Shown piece after piece: positions 19,001 through 23,928 of a stretch of 23,928 bases of DNA. The first letter of the stretch is position 1; the number at the start of each line of letters is the position of its first letter. Made by a program: the position numbers and the translations under genes. Source of the stretch: Sphaeroforma sirkka (lineage: Eukaryota; Opisthokonta; Ichthyosporea; Ichthyophonida); assembly GCA_001586965.3 (NCBI GenBank), contig LUCW03000247.1, positions 12,501 through 36,428 of the forward strand, read 5' to 3'. Below the pieces are notes generated by a model, which did not search any database, was not told where the DNA came from, and worked only from the letters and a program-made list of their open reading frames with translations.

Positions 19001-20246
19001 ATCAATTTCTACCCCTGCTGCAGATACTTTGTAGCCAAGTAAGTGTATAGTATCTTTAGCAAAAGAACACTTGTCTTCGTTAATCTTAAGTTTAGCATGA
19101 TTAAGTCGCTTTAAGACTTCTTTAACGAGTTTAGCATGTTCACGTGCTGTCTTTGTAAAGATAACTATATCATCTAAATAGACTGATACGTTATACGACA
19201 GGTCCGCAAATAGTTCCATCATAACTTGTTGGAAGAAAGAAGGTAACATGTGTAAGCCTTCAGGTGCACCTTTAAACTGGTACTTCTTACCTTGCCAAGT
19301 AAAGGAAAAGTATTTCCTATGAGGCTCATATATCTGTAGTTGATGGAATGCAGCTTTTAAGTCTATCTTGGAAAGATAGTCGCACCCTCCATTTTGCGTA
19401 GTATCTCGCTTATCTTAGGTAAGGGAAAACTATGTTGCGGAATTAGTTTGTTGATTGGCGACAGGTCTAGTACTACTCTTGTTTTACTAAACGTTCCATC
19501 AGATTTATATTGATCGACCGCTAAGAGAGCTAAGTTAACTGGGGTTGCATCATAATTGATTTCAATTAGACCCTGTTTTAACCAATCTTCGATTTGGGTT
19601 TTGACAACGTCTTTGTGTCTCCAACTCACGTAGTTATGTGAAGGACACTTTAACTTAGAGAAGTCGACGTTTGTTAAGTCAAGTCTAACGTACCCATTAG
19701 AGAACTTAAACATACACCAGTCAGTTATTGCAATCTTCCTGTTTTGTATAATTAAGTCCATAATTATATCGGTGAAGTGCGGAATCATATCCTTTGCTTC
19801 ACCTTCCGGAGGTTTAGGTATCTTTAACATATTATCATCTGACTGATCTTTATTCGGGTCTAGCCCATTAGGCAGACCAGTGAGTGTTATACCTAAACTG
19901 AGAAGATCAGTCATACCTATAATTAAATCGTATTTCTGAGACATGTCAGTAACGATTAGGTGAGTCTTCACTTCTCTTCTATCTGACAGCATTATGTGTG
20001 CATAGTCAATGGCTTGTTCGCAAGTAGTAACTTTGCCATTTCCCAAGATTAAATCAGTTGTTTCGTTATGGACAGCCATATCTGTAGCGTAGGCTACTCG
20101 GCATGAATAGCAGAGACTTCAGCCCCTGGATCAAATAGTGCCATAACTTTTTCTCCATTTACGAAAACTGTTTGAAAGATACGTTCATCTCCTTTGGTAT
20201 AGATTTTATTGAACATTTTCTCATAATCTTGCTCTAGTGCGCACAT
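16042..20246 (-). pseudogene. pol: pol of chromovirus copy 1 (PR-RT-RNaseH-Dam-like-IN-chromodomain)
   Basis: The first pol ATG is at 20246. The protease has LFDPGAE (20132-20120), with DPG where DSG or DTG is usual, and DLIIGM further on. RT has KIDLKAAFHQ (motif A), APEGLHMLPSFFQQ (motif B) and VYLDDIVIF (motif C, about 19185). RNase H spans about 18730-18434, followed by HIPG and LPDMLSR. Then comes a domain like the Dam-type methyltransferase of DIRS elements (18398-17898; FTVDMFAAEHN, WANPPC). Integrase has an HHCC zinc region (HNLTHRAYEH, CTDCEKN), catalytic VDLVKL, CSDNGSEF and GANETRHREL with exactly 35 residues between the second Asp and the Glu, then GPF, and a chromodomain (about 16482-16318; YYKTRFMDG, VAWL). 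At least eight frame breaks occur, several at C, G or A runs, so as written it makes no full polyprotein. Confidence 0.85.
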
Positions 20247-20255
20247 ATGGTACTG

Positions 20256-22296
20256 TCAGTGCTTAACTTGGACGTCTGGTAAGTCCTTGCAATCCTCTTT
20301 GTGCCAACCGTTAGTACCCTTGCAAGTAGCACACTCTTTCATATAGTGTCCAAAATCTGGCTTGCCTGGTGCACACTTAACAGGGTCGTGTCTACCATTC
20401 CACTTGCCATTACGTTTTGTGAGGTTGTAACCACACTTCTTGCAAGGCGCTCTCACCTTCTTATCACCTTTCGGTTCGGTAGAAGTAGAGCCAGTACCCC
20501 CCTCAGTAGTAGTGCGAGGTTTCTTAGTACTACGCGCAGTATTAGTCTCTACTGCGTTTCGCTTAGTGGGCTGGGTGTAGCTCGTGGTACTAAGTACTCT
20601 AGTAGAGGAATTGGTATGCTTGTGTACTATCTTCTCAAAGACAGACCAAGGCATAGATCGCAAATCACCATAGGCGATGATGTCATCATTGACTTTCTTA
20701 AAGAGGTTAGCTCCCAGAGTCTCCATCATCTGACAAATTAATAAATATTCGCCAGTATAGGTACGACGACCACCCATCCAGTATTCATATGTGTCATATG
20801 AGCTAGAGCACCTCGAATAGTGGTATCGTTCGCAAAGAACTTGCGAGACTCTAGAAGTTCACGGTCACGTGCATCTTCAAAAAAAGGTGTTAAGTATATT
20901 ATCACGCAACTGGTGCCAGGGTAGGGCTTTCCAGTTGGGCTCATGAGCCTTCAAGATAGTTCGCCATTCACCTGGCTCACAGAAATGAATAAAGGCATTC
21001 ATCATCTGCTTATCCCTAAGGCTGGCAGACTCCTTAAGTTGGTCGAAGGCCTTCAGTGTCTCCACTGTACTCTCATTAGTAGAGAAATCGACCTCAGCCT
21101 GCGCGTTACCTAGCTGCTTTATAAAGCTTGGTTCTAAGTGTTCACGAGGCTCATGCTCAGTGCTACGGGCTGCTAGTGCCAAGATGGTGTCTATTTCCTT
21201 TCTCTTGTTATCGATTAGATAGCGAATGTTATCCGCTTTCCTATCGTCAAGGTCAGAGTCATTCAATAGACGGTCCTCAGGACTTGCATACCAGAGCGTA
21301 ATAGCCTGAGACGAGTATGTCTGGTTCTCACTTCCTCATCCTCAGGATTAGAGCGGGAACTCTCTAACGAGGTACTGGTGTAGCGATTGCCAAAATCGTG
21401 ATTACCAGGGTTGGTTGGCAAATGAGGGTCGATATTACGAGGATGGTAAGCCTCATCGAGTTCCATACGATCATATCCTCTGACAGGGTTAGGTTTGTCA
21501 AGAGGATGGTCGATGGTAGCATCAGAGCTATAGAGATTAAATTTTGAAATATTATCTCTCTCGCCAGTGGTAACTGGCTTAGTGGTAAACATACTGGCTG
21601 GTAAACCAGTAGGTCTCGGGTTCGAAACCCGGCCCGGTTTTTTTTTCTTCTTCGGTATAGGAAGAATATCAGCCAAGTGGGACACGATAGAGGGGTCCAC
21701 AACTGCTGCTGCCGCTAGCTCCTTCAAGAGCGCTTCAGTGCGGTTCAATTGGCGTCGAGATTGAGAGGATCCAGCCACTCGTTGTCGAGTTATGGCGTCC
21801 TCAGCTTCGGCCCCAAGATTTGAGCTGAATGGAATGGCTTCTCCATCGATGGCGAAACCGAAATTTTCGGACAGGTCCAATACTTCCTTTTCACTCCGGA
21901 TTTGTGCTGGAGTGTCCTTTAGATGTGGAGTTATAATGCCCCCCCCGACATTCGTATCCACGAATTTTCCAGCCTTTCGACGTTTATCCCCAATATTTGA
22001 CGGCACGTGGTCAGGGGGGGCAAGCTGGGGTCCTGAGCTTCACTCCTAGGTGATACACGGACGCTGGCGAGCCTTTCCGCGGTAGTAGATACCTCTTCTT
22101 CCAAGGCTTTAGGATCCGACGAGTCATCCTCAGAATAATCCTCTGTACCAACCTCAGAATTTGCTTCCCCAACAGTATCCTCGGCAGGCTCAACTCCAGA
22201 CAGGCTAGGTGTTTCCACAGGGACCTCAGGAACCTCGGCAGGCTTAGCAGGCTTAGAGCTAGCGGCTCCCTTGCCTTTAGAAGTACCCTTAGCCAT
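20256..22296 (-). pseudogene. gag: gag of chromovirus copy 1
   Basis: The start is the ATG at 22296 (ACTATGG context). The N-terminal region (22296-21930) is rich in Ala, Lys, Pro and acidic residues. A middle region (22006-21263) follows. The capsid-like part (about 21270-20740) is helical and contains FIHFCEPGEW and LPWHQLRDNILNTFF, typical of retrotransposon gag. The C-terminal part has two zinc-binding-like clusters: C-x2-C-x14-H-x4-C (CKKCGYN to RHDPVKC) and C-x2-C-x6-H-x3-C (CATCKGTNGWHKEDC), neither being the retroviral CX2CX4HX4C. Frame breaks lie at a 7-base G run near 22014-22020, near 21290, and near 20770. It ends at TGA (20258-20256), in the same frame as pol. The protein would form the particle shell and bind RNA. 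Confidence 0.75.
21568..21640 (+). promoter_or_regulatory. tRNA-like Pol III unit antisense in gag
   Basis: A perfect A box (TGGCTTAGTGG, 21575-21585) and perfect B box (GGTTCGAAACC, 21619-21629) are followed by nine Ts (21638-21646), a Pol III terminator. The anticodon-arm equivalent ACTGG/CCAGT pairs fully around an 8-nt loop CTGGTAAA, one base longer than normal; GGT in it would be a Thr anticodon. The variable loop AGGTC and T-arm are canonical. The acceptor and D stems do not pair. It lies wholly inside an uninterrupted gag frame on the other strand. It could be a decayed tRNA, an in-frame tRNA-derived insertion, or coincidence. Confidence 0.4.
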
Positions 22297-22375
22297 AGTA
22301 TTTGCTGGATAGTAAATTGATGTCAGACAGTCTAGAAGCAGTACACTACTGTAACTACTATATAACTGAAAAATA
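22297..22375 (-). other. 5' leader of chromovirus copy 1 (no TGG primer site seen)
   Basis: This is the 79 nt between the end of the upstream LTR (TTTACA) and the gag ATG. In most LTR elements a primer-binding site starting TGG follows the LTR at once; here the sense strand starts TATTTTTCAG. I could not match it to a tRNA 3' end, nor find a long complement in the LTR that would suggest Tf1-like self-priming. Confidence 0.5.
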
Positions 22376-22971
22376 TGTAAACTTCGATGGAAATTACTAG
22401 GTTTCAAACTATATTAAACTAAAATACAATTTAGTCAGTTAGGATTTAGCAGTGGTAGCTTGTGTAAGAATGATCAGGACTGCCTCTTGTTAAGAGCCTA
22501 AATATCCTCGATCACACAGGGCGTACCTCTAGCTGTTCTTTATTGAATAATTTTCACTAGAAGTACTAAGTGTTCATGACCACTTGCCTAATTTGTAAAT
22601 AGACATAATAACGTAAGTCACGTTAATACATTAGCTGATATAAATAAAGTTCCATCTGAAGAAAAGTTAAAAAAAAAAAAGACTTATTGGATTTTTTTGG
22701 AGATTGGCGGGAGGACCAAAATCTATAAGTAGTAGTTCGGAGATTATAAAATTTAGTTTATAATATCCTACATCTACTAATGTCTCAAATAGGTCCAAGT
22801 AGATGAGTCATACCAAATACTCAGGCTATTGGAGCCATCAAAGTGAATTTAGAACACTTTGGAAATATTGGAAAAAGAGCTTGTACTAAATTATTTAAAA
22901 TACAAATAAAACCAATGTATTATCTCAATTGATCTTGATATTTTAGACTGACCGGAGGCCGTATTTCTACA
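22376..22971 (-). repeat. Right LTR (shared by copies 1 and 2), 596 bp
   Basis: Nearly identical to the LTR at 15319-15913, with the same TGTAAAC left end and TTTCTACA right end. Differences are mostly in A and T run lengths (near 22670-22697) plus a few substitutions. It is the 5' LTR of copy 1 and at the same time the 3' LTR of copy 2, as pol sequence of copy 2 follows directly on its right. Confidence 0.85.
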
Positions 22972-23928
22972 TAGCCCCAGTAGCTTTTAGAACTACGAAC
23001 GTACGTTAAGATACGATCTAGTTGGTAAAAGCGAAAACCAAAGTAAAAACGGTTTCGGTCATGACTTATCAGTAAGTATGTGCCTATATGTACGAGTTCA
23101 AGACTCATGTTGTACTCTATGTCGTTTAGTATTTGGTCAGTAACCATTTCCGATGTAGGCGCCTTACGTTTATTATTTGGTAAGGTAATAGCCAAAGGCT
23201 GTTCTTCATTAGTAAGTAAGTTTGAACAATTTTCTGCACTGTTGGTAAGCAGATCAGAAAGTTTAGTCACGTAGGAAGTAGGTGGCAAATAGGGAATTTC
23301 AGATCCGTCAGGGTTTGTAGTCACCTGAGGAAACCCTTTTCGTTTATCTCGTGTGTTCTTATGTAAACGCTTATTCCATTTCTTATTAAAGATACGAAGA
23401 AAGTCATGAGATTCACGAAATGCATCGGAGGTTAGCCAAGCTACTGTCCCATCCATGAAACGGGTCTTGTAGTAAGTGTAACCGTCTTCGGATGTTTTGT
23501 CAATTATATCTTTGACTTGTGACTCCATAACTGGTACATCAGAATCAAATGAGCGAGCGAATGAGAGTTCGGAGGTAGGGATACGGTGAGTGCCTAGATT
23601 GGTTGCGCTAGTACCATCAATGTTATTCACTTCGTAAGTATCACTCTTCTCATCATGGTAGGAAATAACAAAAGGTCTATCGTCTTAGAAGAGAGTTCGG
23701 TAACGTTGGCGTTTCGATTTATAATGTTAACATAATCGCCGACTTTGAACTGAACAATGTTCTTAGTGTTATTCCATCGGTCATACGCTTTAAGTAGGAC
23801 GCGATTCTTGTGCTCAGTAAACAGGGGTAAACAACGTTCTGCATATGCTCGATCTTTTGTAGCCACGGGGTAGCGTGTTTCTCAGGCGCAGTTTTATCAA
23901 ACGTTGCTTGTAATTCACTATAGCGGCC
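22972..23928 (-). mobile_element. Chromovirus copy 2, 3' part of internal region
   Basis: This is the end of a second element of the same family, continuing beyond the right edge. It matches 15914-16870 of copy 1 at very high identity. It has its own small changes: loss of one C in the tail of pol (GGTCAG for GGTCCAG near 23138) and loss of a C near 23677. Sharing one LTR with copy 1 makes a tandem LTR-internal-LTR-internal arrangement. Confidence 0.85.
22972..23928 (-). pseudogene. pol: pol C-terminus of chromovirus copy 2 (integrase C-terminal and chromodomain)
   Basis: The sequence covers the integrase C-terminal part (VGDYVNIINRN), the GPF region, and the whole chromodomain (VPVMESQVKDIIDK, YYKTRFMDG, VAWL). 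A one-base loss near 23677 splits the GPF region from the upstream frame. A second loss near 23138 removes the stop used in copy 1, so the frame reads past it and through the polypurine region into the LTR, ending at 22920. The frame break at the start of the KDRAYAERC segment is the same as in copy 1, so it may be inherited, or both may share the same systematic error. Confidence 0.75.

Larger units (their letters stand above)
15319..22971 (-). mobile_element. Ty3/gypsy chromovirus-type LTR retrotransposon, copy 1
   Basis: This is a complete element of about 7.65 kb, sense minus: LTR, short leader, gag, protease, RT, RNase H, Dam-like domain, integrase, chromodomain, polypurine tract, LTR. 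Integrase after RT and RNase H gives the Ty3/gypsy order, and the chromodomain places it among chromoviruses. It is inserted in E4. Its right LTR is also the left-hand LTR of a second copy, so no target-site duplication can be checked here. Near-identical LTRs suggest recent insertion. Several frame breaks are present, most at homopolymers. Confidence 0.85.

Noticed and set aside
21263..21266. ATGA start/stop overlap inside gag as a second coupled ORF
   Set aside because: The downstream frame continues upstream of this point without needing a start, and its first codon is TTG. A frameshift near 21290 explains it better.
21568..21640. A functional tRNA-Thr gene
   Set aside because: The acceptor and D stems do not pair and the anticodon loop has eight bases. 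It is kept only as a tRNA-like motif.

Overview
The window looks like a eukaryotic chromosome-end (subtelomeric or telomeric) region made almost entirely of retrotransposons. Short tracts of TTTAGGG/TTTTAGGG, a telomere repeat type used by plants, many algae, oomycetes and other protists, recur at four places. They always lie on the + strand and always sit at the same edge of one non-LTR retrotransposon family. I cannot name the species. The telomere type, the coding style and the lack of any host housekeeping gene fit a protist or alga but do not settle it.

Layout. Positions 1-996 are non-repetitive in this window and hold only weak hypothetical ORFs. From 997 to 15318 runs a head-to-tail array of four copies (E1-E4) of one non-LTR retrotransposon, all with sense on the minus strand. 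Each copy reads, in sense order: A/T-rich 5' tandem repeats with TATA-like cores, a 5' UTR carrying an antisense tRNA-like motif, ORF1 (leucine-zipper coiled coil), ORF2 (apurinic-type endonuclease, reverse transcriptase, CCHC knuckle), a 3' UTR with a hairpin, and a 3' end joined without poly(A) to telomeric repeats at a constant junction. E1 lacks the RT half because of an internal deletion. E2 and E3 are full-length. E4 is cut by the next element. If the G-rich strand points to the chromosome end as usual, the element 3' ends face the centromere. That is the geometry expected when the chromosome's 3' end primes reverse transcription, with telomerase adding repeats between rounds.

From 15319 to 22971 lies a Ty3/gypsy chromovirus-type LTR retrotransposon (sense minus) inserted into E4. 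It has 595/596-bp LTRs, gag, protease, RT, RNase H, a Dam-methyltransferase-like domain, a D,D-35-E integrase with GPF module, and a C-terminal chromodomain. The right LTR is shared with the 3' end of a second, partly visible copy (22972-23928), so these elements are also in tandem. A chromodomain element nested in telomeric heterochromatin fits the known targeting of chromoviruses.

Most ORF breaks in both families are 1-2 base length changes in homopolymers, often at different places in different copies. Either the assembly carries homopolymer errors or the copies are young pseudogenes of an intact parent. Functional statements rest on motifs read by eye; no database search was run.
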